From positions 372,001 to 436,000 of the forward strand of contig JAHBZN010000003.1 in assembly GCA_019635415.1 (NCBI GenBank): 64,000 bases of DNA, given 5' to 3'. The notes beneath the pieces are model-generated. The model made no database searches and was not told the DNA's origin. It saw only the letters and a list, made by a program, of their open reading frames with translations. Positions 32,545 through 43,496 of the stretch are shown in pieces. The translations under genes and the position numbers were made by a program. The DNA is from Ramlibacter sp. Lineage in GTDB: Bacteria > Pseudomonadota > Gammaproteobacteria > Burkholderiales > Burkholderiaceae_C. The first letter of the stretch is position 1. Every line of letters begins with the position of its first letter.

Positions 32545-34380
32545 ATGCCCGACAACATCGACGCACCGACCCCCGTCTACCGCGCGGAATTCGAGGCCGC
32601 CATCGTCCAGCGCGCCCTGGACGACAGCGCGTTCTGGAACGCGCTGGTCCAGGACGCCACCCGCGCGCTGGCCGAGTACTTCGGCGCGCAGGGCAAGACC
32701 ATGCCGGCGGGGATCACCGTCACGGCCAAGGTGGAGGACGCGCAGACCTTCTATCACGTGATTGCCGACCCGGCCTATTTCGCGCCGTCGCTGCGTGCTG
32801 GTGCAAGCAGCCTGAATCCCCGTGAATCGTTCCACGCCCGCACCGACTACCTGTTGACCATCCAGGACACCGACCCGGACACCGGGGGCCTGTCCATCGC
32901 TGAACTGGAGCAGGCGCTGGCGGCCGCGCAGACAGCCTTTGATGCCGCCAACGACGCACTCAACCGGGCCGAAGCCCAGGCGGGGCAGGACGCCAACGCG
33001 ATGAACCAGGCCTGGGCCGACCTGCAGGACGCACAGACCGCAGCGAGGGTGGCCAACGCGGCACTGGCCGACGACCCGGACGACCCTCAACGGGCCGCCG
33101 CTGCCACGCAGGCCGACGACGCACTCACGGCGGCCCAGAGCGCGTACGACCAGGCCAGCGACGTGGCCGTCGCCTCACAGAATGCCGCCGTGCTGTCCGG
33201 CGGTGACTACGCTTCGGCGAGCGCCGCGCTGGATGCGGCACAGCGCGCGTTGTTCCAGGCCAACTTTGCCGCGGACCCGGTGACGGCTGCGACCCAGGCG
33301 TTCAACACCTCCATGCCGTTCGCCACCGAGGCGTCGCAGGAGGCCCAGGCCCAGGCCGATGCGGACCTCGCGCAGGCCCGCGAGCAGGCCGCGAGCCAGG
33401 CCGCCGCGAGCGACCAGGCCAGCCAGGCCGCCGTGCAGGCCGACCGCGAGCTGCAAGGCAATCCGGACGACCCCGGGCTGCAGGCGGCGGCCAGCGCGGC
33501 CGCCGATCAGGCGCAGGCCAGCTCGGACGCGGCCGCGGACGCCGCCACGCGCGAGGCCGAGGCCACCGTGGCGGCGGCGCAGGCGGCGGCCGCCGCACGT
33601 GGCGTCGATCTGGTCGTGCTGGACGAGGCGGCGGATGGCACGCTGTACCTGGTGCTGCCCTACGCGCCGCACCAATCGGCCTTCATGGGGCCGTATTCGG
33701 TTCAGTTCGCGGACGGCGCTTACGCGGTGTACCCGGTGCCGACTCCCGATCTCATGCCGGCGGGCCGCATGGCGGTGGAGGTGTGGATGCAGTCGGCCGG
33801 CTTTGACGCGTCGCGCCAGGATGTGCTGGTGTCCCTGGGCAATGCCGGCGCGGGCTGGCAGCTGGACTGCCGCGGGGGCCGTGTCACGCTGATGCTGAAT
33901 CTGGTGGCAGACGGCGTCACCACCCCCTGCACGGTGCAACAGCCGCAGAGCGTGCCCGCGCTGGCAGAGGGGCGCTGGCACTACATTGCGGGCGTTTATG
34001 ACGGGCAGACCCTGCAGCTGTATGTGGATGGCCGCTGGGTTGCGCAGTCCGCGGCCAGCGGCACGCTGGCGCCCTACGGCGGCTGTCTGGTCCTGGGGCG
34101 CAACGCCGACCTGGCCAACGACAACAGCCACTTCAACGGCCTGCTGCACGAGGTTCGCCTGTGGGGGGACGCGCTCGCGCCCACCCAGATTGCGGACAAC
34201 CGCAACCAGATGCAGGAACCCTCGGCCATTCCCGAGGCGGCCCAGGCGTTGCTGATGGCGCACTACGAATTCGCCGACGGCGCGGGCACGGGCGCGGTGG
34301 ACAGTTCGCCACACCGCCGCGACCTGAGCCTTCAGGCCGGCGCAAGCTGGCTGAGCACGGGCCTGCGCTCGCCGGGCTGA
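32545..34380 (+). CDS. NHLP-leader-like domain, alanine-rich coiled region and LamG/ConA-like domain protein
   Basis: A 611-residue protein of three parts. Residues 12-78 look like a nitrile-hydratase-like leader peptide: FEAAIVQRALDDSAFWNALV, DATRALAEYFG, MPAGITVTAKVEDAQTFYHV follow the usual order (short helices, then a PxGxxVxVxED-TxYxV strand). Residues 118-350 are Ala/Gln/Asp-rich and strongly helical. Residues 353-372 (GVDLVVLDEAADGTLYLVLP) repeat the end of an NHLP domain. Residues 375-605 form a LamG/concanavalin-like lectin fold (MAVEVWMQSAGF, GRWHYIAGVYDGQTLQLYVD, FNGLLHEVRLWGDALAPTQI). There is no secretion signal. The gene lies 58 bases after the giant gene. Function unknown; the NHLP assignment is by pattern. 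Confidence 0.85.
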   Translation: MPDNIDAPTPVYRAEFEAAIVQRALDDSAFWNALVQDATRALAEYFGAQGKTMPAGITVTAKVEDAQTFYHVIADPAYFAPSLRAGASSLNPRESFHARTDYLLTIQDTDPDTGGLSIAELEQALAAAQTAFDAANDALNRAEAQAGQDANAMNQAWADLQDAQTAARVANAALADDPDDPQRAAAATQADDALTAAQSAYDQASDVAVASQNAAVLSGGDYASASAALDAAQRALFQANFAADPVTAATQAFNTSMPFATEASQEAQAQADADLAQAREQAASQAAASDQASQAAVQADRELQGNPDDPGLQAAASAAADQAQASSDAAADAATREAEATVAAAQAAAAARGVDLVVLDEAADGTLYLVLPYAPHQSAFMGPYSVQFADGAYAVYPVPTPDLMPAGRMAVEVWMQSAGFDASRQDVLVSLGNAGAGWQLDCRGGRVTLMLNLVADGVTTPCTVQQPQSVPALAEGRWHYIAGVYDGQTLQLYVDGRWVAQSAASGTLAPYGGCLVLGRNADLANDNSHFNGLLHEVRLWGDALAPTQIADNRNQMQEPSAIPEAAQALLMAHYEFADGAGTGAVDSSPHRRDLSLQAGASWLSTGLRSPG

Positions 34381-34407
34381 GCTTTCAACCCTTTGCATGG
34401 ATTCTGT

Positions 34408-35466
34408 ATGGCGGGAACACAAGTACAAGTCAAGATCGTCAAGATCGGCCAGGGGGATTGCATCCTGGTCACGTCGCCCAGTGGACGGTTGATCGTGGTG
34501 GACGCGGGCTCGCTGGGCGGCGTGAGCCTCCGCGAGGGTTACACGGTGCAGGACGTGCGCCGTTCGCTCTGGGGTGGCCGACTGGTACCGCCGCGGGATA
34601 TCGATCTGCTGGTTCTGACCCATCACGATCGCGACCACTACAACCTGCTGGACGAGGTCTTGCGGGGCGTGCCGATCCGCCGATGCGTGTACAGCGGCTA
34701 CCTGACAAACTATTCGGTGCTGGCGTTTCGAAAATGGTACTGGGGGACGAGCCGGGTCGAGCCGGCCCTGTTCATCGGAGAGCCTGAATCGATCAGCGTG
34801 AATGTCGCGACCCCCACGCCGCAGGTCGTCTTCAATGAGACCACCGTCAATGGACAGGCCTTCCAGCTCACGGTCCTGGCATCCAACTACATTCCGCCGG
34901 GCAGCAACTGGGACATGGGCACGACAACCGCCATCCCGATCAACACGCGCAGCATCGTCGTCCAGGGCACGCTCGCCGGCAACAGCTTCCTCCTCACAGG
35001 CGACGCCACCGACCTGACCGAGGAGTTCTTGAACGCCCAGTATGGCGCGGGGCTGCATTCGCAGCTGATCAAGGTGGCGCACCACGGCAGCGGTGGATCA
35101 TCCAGCCAGCCTTTTGTCGACAACGTTCAGGCGAGCCACGTTGTTGTGAGTTGCCGACCGCAGGGCACGCGATTCAAGCATCCACGCGCCGACGTGCTGC
35201 AGCGCTGGAGCACCAACCCCGGCATCCAGCGCTATGAAGATCTTCACACCATTGCCTACTGGGGTGGCGTGGGAAACCAGCCGCCGCTGGCCTACCACAC
35301 GGTTGACGACGTTGACCACGCCATCTGGGAAACCGGACTGAACGGAACGCTGACCTATGTCTTCGACCAGGACGGTGATTACTACAGGCTGGACGGCGAC
35401 GATGAGGAATACGACGACGGGGACGGCGATGTCGACGACGATCCCGAGGACCCCGACGAGGACTGA
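34408..35466 (+). CDS. metallo-beta-lactamase-fold (ComEC-like) hydrolase
   Basis: A 352-residue MBL-fold protein: VKIVKIGQGDCILVTSPSGR at the N terminus and DAGSLGG follow the ComEC C-terminal domain pattern; LVLTHHDRDHYN is the metal motif (HxHxDH-like, THHDRDH), FLLTGDATDLTEEFL supplies the bridging Asp, and IKVAHHGSGGSSSQPF the distal His. Soluble, no signal peptide. The C terminus is an extreme acidic tail (about 20 Asp/Glu after residue 328). Substrate unknown; ComEC-type domains cleave DNA, but stand-alone ones are diverse. Start is uncertain between ATG 34393 and 34408; neither has a good ribosome binding site. Confidence 0.85.
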   Translation: MAGTQVQVKIVKIGQGDCILVTSPSGRLIVVDAGSLGGVSLREGYTVQDVRRSLWGGRLVPPRDIDLLVLTHHDRDHYNLLDEVLRGVPIRRCVYSGYLTNYSVLAFRKWYWGTSRVEPALFIGEPESISVNVATPTPQVVFNETTVNGQAFQLTVLASNYIPPGSNWDMGTTTAIPINTRSIVVQGTLAGNSFLLTGDATDLTEEFLNAQYGAGLHSQLIKVAHHGSGGSSSQPFVDNVQASHVVVSCRPQGTRFKHPRADVLQRWSTNPGIQRYEDLHTIAYWGGVGNQPPLAYHTVDDVDHAIWETGLNGTLTYVFDQDGDYYRLDGDDEEYDDGDGDVDDDPEDPDED

Positions 35467-35537
35467 GACGATTCCATGGACGCCGGCGAGCGCTCAATGC
35501 GCCGCCGTATCCGGGCGGCTCCTGAACAGGCACACAC

Positions 35538-36698
35538 ATGTACTCCACTCAATTCCCTGGCGATCAACTCTGGCCGCTTCTTCATCCGGGCATGCTCCCC
35601 GCGCTGGGCAGCCGGCGCATGCTCGAACGGGTCCAATCCGCGCTGTCGCACCTGCCCCTGGTGTCCGGCGGCGGACTCGAGGTGCGGCTCGCCGGTGGGC
35701 CTTCGCGCCCCATTGACCTGGCCCTGCATGCCACGGCGGCGGGCGGCATCATGGACTTGCTGGCGCGCGGGCAGGTCACGCGCGAGGCGCCGCTGGACGA
35801 CGCAGCGGCCGCTGCCTGGCAGCGCCTGCGTGCCTTCGCCGAGCAGCACCGGGCCGCGGGCTCACTGCTGCGCGAGGCGGTGCCGCAGGCCTGGTTCGAG
35901 TTCGACCTGGATGCCGACGACCGGCTGCCGCCGCCCAACTTCTTCGTCCGGCTGGACGACCCGTTCAGCAACCCGCCCATCCTGGGTCCGATGGCGCTGG
36001 CGCGCCAGCAGGCCGCGCACCAGTTGATGCGGCGGGCCCTGCAGCCGCTGGGGGTCGAGCCCAGCCCGAAGGCTCTGGAAGCGCTCGCGCTGTGCCTGCG
36101 CCACCGCCCGGGCTCGGCCAGCGTGAGGTTCCTGGGCGTGATGCTGGCGCGCCCGGGGCGCGGCTTCCGTCTGGCCTTGAGCGACCTGCCCCTGTCCGAG
36201 CTCACGGCCTACCTGCGGGACATCGGCTGGCCCGGCGACCACCGCCCCCTGGTGCCGCTGCTGTATTTCATCGAACAGCATGTGGACCGTGTGGCGCTGC
36301 AACTGGACATCACCGACGACGGCGTTCAGGCCAGGCTGGGCCTGGAGCTGGCCTTTGGCAGGGCCCGGGAGCCGCGCGAGCTTCCCGAGGCTCAGTGGGC
36401 GCGCCTGCTGGAAGCCCTCCAGGGCCTGGCCCTGTGCGAGCCGGCCAAAGCCCGGGCGGTGCAGGCCTGGCCTGGCCTGGTACGCAAGATCGACCAGCCG
36501 GACCAGTGGCCTGCAGGCTTCAGCGCGCGCCAGGCCTGGCTGCGGCGCAGCATCAACCACATCAAGCTCACCTACGAACCGACGCCCGACATGCCGGTGC
36601 CCGAGGGTGAGCTGGGCCCCTCGCCGCTGACCTATCTGGTGGTTCACCGCATCGTCACCGCCAAGGCCTATCTCGCGTTCAACCATCCGGAAGCCTGA
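35538..36698 (+). CDS. hypothetical protein, unknown function
   Basis: A 386-residue cytoplasmic-looking protein with no family that I recognise. It is rich in Leu/Ala/Arg helices, has no signal peptide or membrane segment, and ends with the unusual block RRSINHIKLTYEPTPD...AKAYLAFNHPEA. Codon bias (G/C third positions) matches the neighbours, so it is a genuine gene. It starts 71 bases after the MBL gene and ends two bases before the start of the next gene, so it is almost certainly part of the same transcription unit. Confidence 0.85.
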   Translation: MYSTQFPGDQLWPLLHPGMLPALGSRRMLERVQSALSHLPLVSGGGLEVRLAGGPSRPIDLALHATAAGGIMDLLARGQVTREAPLDDAAAAAWQRLRAFAEQHRAAGSLLREAVPQAWFEFDLDADDRLPPPNFFVRLDDPFSNPPILGPMALARQQAAHQLMRRALQPLGVEPSPKALEALALCLRHRPGSASVRFLGVMLARPGRGFRLALSDLPLSELTAYLRDIGWPGDHRPLVPLLYFIEQHVDRVALQLDITDDGVQARLGLELAFGRAREPRELPEAQWARLLEALQGLALCEPAKARAVQAWPGLVRKIDQPDQWPAGFSARQAWLRRSINHIKLTYEPTPDMPVPEGELGPSPLTYLVVHRIVTAKAYLAFNHPEA

Positions 36699-36700
36699 GC

Positions 36701-38686
36701 ATGTGGTCCACCCAGCAAGCCAATTCGCAGCGCAACGGCCAGTCCGGCGCGCCGGCAATGCTCAAGCTCGACACCGACACCGACTTCGGCGCCAGTGCCA
36801 CCACCAGTGGCGTCTCCATCGCGCAGGCGCCGGTGTTCGGCGCGGGCAACACCCTGTACTACGTGGCGTCGAATGGCTCCGTCGAGTGCCGTGATGTCAC
36901 CTCCCGCTCGCTGCTCTGGACCTACCCGGGGCCGTCCAGCCCGACCACGCTGACGCTCGGCCCGGATGGCACCCTTTACTACGGCCACAGTCAGGGCATG
37001 AGCGCGGTGTCCTCCAGTGGCTCGCTGCTCTGGACGTTTTCCACCTACGGGGCCTGTGTGCTGGCGCCGACCATCGGCCAGGATGGCACGGTCTACAGCG
37101 CGTTTTCGAGTCCGCCGGGCAATTACGCCGCGGCGCTGGCCGGTGTTTCGCCCAGCGGCACGGCCACCTCGTTCCTGATCTACACCAGCGCGCAGCCCAA
37201 CGGCTGCCCGCTGTCCATCGCCACCATCAATGGCGTGGAGTCGGTGCTGTATGCGTCGAGTTCGAGCCAGATCATGCCGTTTGCGTCCTCCGATGGCTCA
37301 ACGGTCTGGCAGCGGCTGTACTGCCAGCTTGGCGGGCCGCTGCACGGCTCCATCGCGGCCGGTGCCGATGGCTCGCTGTACGCGCTGGCCTCGGTGGCGG
37401 GTGTGGGCCAGTTGAGTGCGTGCGACCCGTCGGGCAACCTGCTGTGGACCTACGACCTGAACCAGGCCGTCGGCGATGCCTCCACACCGGCCCTGAGCCT
37501 GGATGGCAGCACGGTGTATGTCATGGGCACCGACCTGCACGCGGTGAGCGTCGCCGATGGCACGCTGCTGTGGAAGACCTCGGGCATGACCTTCCTGGGC
37601 TCGCCGGTGGTCAGTGTCGAAGGCTACATCGGCGGCATCAACACCAAGTCCGGAAGCCTCGAGTTCCGCGACCTGCAGGGCACGATCAGCGGCAAGCCGT
37701 ACTACGCGATGTTCATGGTCACCGGCCCGATGTCGGTCAGCGGCGACGGCTCGGTGTTCCTGGCCCAGACCAACGGCCGCGTGCGCGTCGCGCGCAACAG
37801 CGCCGGTCCCAATCCCCTGCCACCACCACCTCCTCCCCCGCCGCCGCCCCCCCCACCGGCCCCGCCGCCGCCCACGCCGGCGCCCCCACCCACGACGCGC
37901 TCCGTGCCCATGACCTCGGCGCTGTGCTACGGGCAGAGCTATCCGGCCAGCGTGCAGTTCTCCAATCCGCAGCAACAAGGCCAGGTGGCCGCCACCTCGT
38001 TCAGCCCGACCGGGCTGGCCGTGGACCCGCTGACCCAGGACATCTACTGGACCGACGGCCCGGCGATCTTCCGGAGTCCGTCCGCGGGCGGGGCCGTAGA
38101 GACGGTGGTCGGTGCACTGGGCTTCAATCCCACGAGCCTGGCGCTGGACCTGCCCCACAGCCGCATCTTCTGCTGCGACGCGGGCGGCGGCGCCGTGTGC
38201 GCCATCGACCTGGCCAGCGGCAGCACCACGCGGCTGGTGACCGGGCTCACGCTGCCCATGGCCGTGGCGGTGGATGTGGCCGCCAACCAGCTGTTCTGGG
38301 TCGAGTACAACCTCGGGGACCTGCAGAAGTCGGATCTCTCGGGCGCTTCGGTGACGCGCCTGCTCAGCGGCATGACCCTGCCGCAGAGCGTGGTGCTCGA
38401 CGTCGCGGGCCAGAAGGTCTACTGGGCGGCCAAGACCGAGATCGCCTCCTGCGACTACAACGGCCTGGGGCGGGCCACGGTCGTCACGCTGGCGGCGGCC
38501 CAGCCCAACTCGAACAGCCGCAAGCTCGCGCTCGACCCAGGTGCCCAGAAGCTCTACTGGACCGACCAGGCCAGCCAGAGTCTCCAGTGCCTCAGCCTGG
38601 CCGACGGCAGCAGCACGGTGCTGATGTCCAAGACCCAGACCCCGGGCTTTGCCAACCCCACGGTGATTGCGCTGGTGATGGAGTGA
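36701..38686 (+). CDS. double beta-propeller protein with a proline-rich linker
   Basis: A 661-residue protein. Residues about 30-365 are PQQ-like propeller repeats ([59 protein letters not shown]). Residues about 370-400 are almost pure proline. Residues about 405-660 form a second propeller with YWTD (LDL-receptor class B) repeats: [71 protein letters not shown] propellers are uncommon in bacteria. No signal peptide is present despite the extracellular-type domains. It begins two bases after the preceding stop. Probably a binding or scaffold protein; ligand unknown. Confidence 0.88.
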   Translation: MWSTQQANSQRNGQSGAPAMLKLDTDTDFGASATTSGVSIAQAPVFGAGNTLYYVASNGSVECRDVTSRSLLWTYPGPSSPTTLTLGPDGTLYYGHSQGMSAVSSSGSLLWTFSTYGACVLAPTIGQDGTVYSAFSSPPGNYAAALAGVSPSGTATSFLIYTSAQPNGCPLSIATINGVESVLYASSSSQIMPFASSDGSTVWQRLYCQLGGPLHGSIAAGADGSLYALASVAGVGQLSACDPSGNLLWTYDLNQAVGDASTPALSLDGSTVYVMGTDLHAVSVADGTLLWKTSGMTFLGSPVVSVEGYIGGINTKSGSLEFRDLQGTISGKPYYAMFMVTGPMSVSGDGSVFLAQTNGRVRVARNSAGPNPLPPPPPPPPPPPPPAPPPPTPAPPPTTRSVPMTSALCYGQSYPASVQFSNPQQQGQVAATSFSPTGLAVDPLTQDIYWTDGPAIFRSPSAGGAVETVVGALGFNPTSLALDLPHSRIFCCDAGGGAVCAIDLASGSTTRLVTGLTLPMAVAVDVAANQLFWVEYNLGDLQKSDLSGASVTRLLSGMTLPQSVVLDVAGQKVYWAAKTEIASCDYNGLGRATVVTLAAAQPNSNSRKLALDPGAQKLYWTDQASQSLQCLSLADGSSTVLMSKTQTPGFANPTVIALVME

Positions 38687-38722
38687 GGCGCGGCGGACGG
38701 TCCGGCGCGCTGTGCGATACTC

Positions 38723-38741
38723 AAAGTTGTCATACAACTTT
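38723..38741. promoter_or_regulatory. perfect palindromic operator upstream of otnI
   Basis: AAAGTTGT-CAT-ACAACTTT, 8-bp arms with a 3-bp centre, ten bases before the otnI ATG. GATACT at 38716-38721 could be the -10 box, placing the operator at the transcription start. It suggests that otnI is separately controlled, probably by a GntR-type regulator. Confidence 0.65.
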
Positions 38742-38750
38742 GGCCTCGCC

Positions 38751-39590
38751 ATGCCCCAATTCGCCGCCAACCTCAGCATGCTCTACCCGGAGCTGGATTT
38801 CCTGGACCGTTTCGAGGCAGCGGCGCGCGATGGCTTCAAGGCCGTCGAATACCTGTTCCCCTATGCCTACGACGCCGCGGAACTCGCGGCGCGGCTCAAG
38901 GCCCACGGCTTGCAACAGGTGCTGTTCAACGCACCGCCGGGCGGCGTTGACCGTGCGTCGATCGACGCCGCCTGGGCCGCCGGTGACAAGGGCATTGCCT
39001 GCCTGCCGGGCCGCGAGGCGGAATTCGACGAAGGCGTCGCCCTGGCGTTGCGCTACGCGGCCACGCTGGGCTGCCCGCGCCTGCATGTGATGGCCGGGCT
39101 GGTGCCGGCCGGGCACACACGCGAATCACTGCGCGCCACCTATGTGGCGCATCTTCAGCGCGCGGCGCGCCGGGCGGCGGCCGAGGGCGTGGACCTGCTG
39201 ATCGAGCCCATCAACACGCGGGACATCCCGGGCTTCTTTCTCAACCGCCAGGACGACGCCCATGCGCTCGTGGCCGAGATCGGTGAGCCCAACGTCAAGG
39301 TGCAGTTCGACCTGTACCACTGCCAGATCGTCGAAGGCGACGTGGCCATGAAGATCCGCCAGTACCTGCCCACGGGCCGCGTCGGGCACTTCCAGATCGC
39401 CGGTGTGCCGCAGCGCCACGAGCCCGACCTGGGCGAGGTGAACTACCCCTACCTGTTCGACGTGATCGACGAGGTGGCGGGCGCCTGCGGCTGGCAGGGC
39501 TGGGTGGGCTGCGAGTACCGGCCCGCGCGCGGTGCGCAGCCCGGCGGCACGTCCGCGGGCCTGGCCTGGCTGAAAGACCTCGCGCATTGA
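38751..39590 (+). CDS. otnI: 2-oxo-tetronate isomerase (hydroxypyruvate-isomerase family)
   Basis: Interconverts 2-oxo- and 3-oxo-tetronate, linking the LtnD/DenD products to OtnK. The 279-residue TIM-barrel protein of the Hyi/xylose-isomerase-like group shows [20 protein letters not shown] at the N terminus, [34 protein letters not shown] with the metal-binding Glu, [14 protein letters not shown], and [12 protein letters not shown] plus GCEYRPA near the C terminus. Start MPQFAAN at 38751 was chosen over an upstream ATG at 38712 because the latter would place the operator inside the coding region. It is separated from otnC by the five-gene cluster. Confidence 0.9.
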   Translation: MPQFAANLSMLYPELDFLDRFEAAARDGFKAVEYLFPYAYDAAELAARLKAHGLQQVLFNAPPGGVDRASIDAAWAAGDKGIACLPGREAEFDEGVALALRYAATLGCPRLHVMAGLVPAGHTRESLRATYVAHLQRAARRAAAEGVDLLIEPINTRDIPGFFLNRQDDAHALVAEIGEPNVKVQFDLYHCQIVEGDVAMKIRQYLPTGRVGHFQIAGVPQRHEPDLGEVNYPYLFDVIDEVAGACGWQGWVGCEYRPARGAQPGGTSAGLAWLKDLAH

Positions 39591-39656
39591 TTTGCTCCTG
39601 TTTTCATAGCGCAATGTGGCCGCTCAGCAAGGGCTACAACCGGTTTTGGCTCTGAA
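39591..39656 (+). repeat. interspersed repeat copy between otnI and yigZ
   Basis: TTTGCTCCTGTTTTCATAGC, then GTGGCCG, GCAAGGGCTACA and TTTTGGCTCTGAA. Nearly the same block order and spacing as 61827-61892. It begins directly after the otnI stop. Confidence 0.85.
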
Positions 39657-39668
39657 CCGGGGGGTCTG

Positions 39669-40262
39669 ATGCCGTTTTCGCTGGCTGCCCCGGTCCACAG
39701 CGATCTCGTCGTCAAGAAAAGCCGCTTCGTGGGCTGCGTGCAGGCCGTGCCCGACCGAGCCGCGGCCCTGGAGGTGGTGGCCGCGCTGCGCGGGGAGCAC
39801 CCGGGCGCCGCCCATGTGTGCTGGGCGCTGCTGGCCGGTGGCCAGTCGGCCGCCCACGACGATGGCGAGCCCGGCGGCACCGCCGGCCGCCCCATGCTCG
39901 AGGTGCTGCGCCATCAGGCGCTGAAGGGCGTGCTGGCCACGGTGGTGCGCTACTTTGGCGGCGTGAAGCTGGGGGCCGGCGGGCTGGTGCGGGCCTACAC
40001 CGATGCCGTCGCCCAGGCCCTGCTCACGGCGCAGAAGGTGCCCCTGCGAAGGACCGCCACGCTGGCCTGCACCGTCCCCTATGCCCTGGAAGGCTGGCTG
40101 CGCCGCGAGCTGCACGCCGCAGGGGCGACGCTGCACGAAGCCGGCCACGGCAGCGTGGTGCGCGTGGTGTTCAGCCTGCCCGAGGATGCGGCCCCGGCCC
40201 TGCTGGCCCGTCTCAACGAAGCGGGGCAGGGCAAGCTGGCATGGACCGACCCTCCGGCGTGA
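39669..40262 (+). CDS. YigZ/IMPACT family protein
   Basis: A 197-residue protein with the N-terminal UPF0029/IMPACT domain (VKKSRFVGCVQAVPDRAAAL; HVCWALLAGG; AHDDGEPGGTAGRPMLEVL; VVRYFGGVKLGAGGLVRAYT) and a C-terminal DUF1949-type domain. The DDGEPGGTAG and RYFGG.KLG..GL motifs are diagnostic. Bacterial YigZ is conserved but its exact role is not settled; the eukaryotic relative modulates translation through Gcn1. The GGGG before the ATG is a plausible ribosome binding site. It lies 44 bases upstream of the sensor kinase gene. Confidence 0.92.
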   Translation: MPFSLAAPVHSDLVVKKSRFVGCVQAVPDRAAALEVVAALRGEHPGAAHVCWALLAGGQSAAHDDGEPGGTAGRPMLEVLRHQALKGVLATVVRYFGGVKLGAGGLVRAYTDAVAQALLTAQKVPLRRTATLACTVPYALEGWLRRELHAAGATLHEAGHGSVVRVVFSLPEDAAPALLARLNEAGQGKLAWTDPPA

Positions 40263-40305
40263 CAAACCGCACGATGGAGTGCCACCTGTACTACAGTGAG
40301 CCCCT

Positions 40306-43461
<3,156 letters not shown>

Positions 43462-43496
43462 GGCGGCAATCGAGGCGGCAGGCCGGGGCCAGGCCC

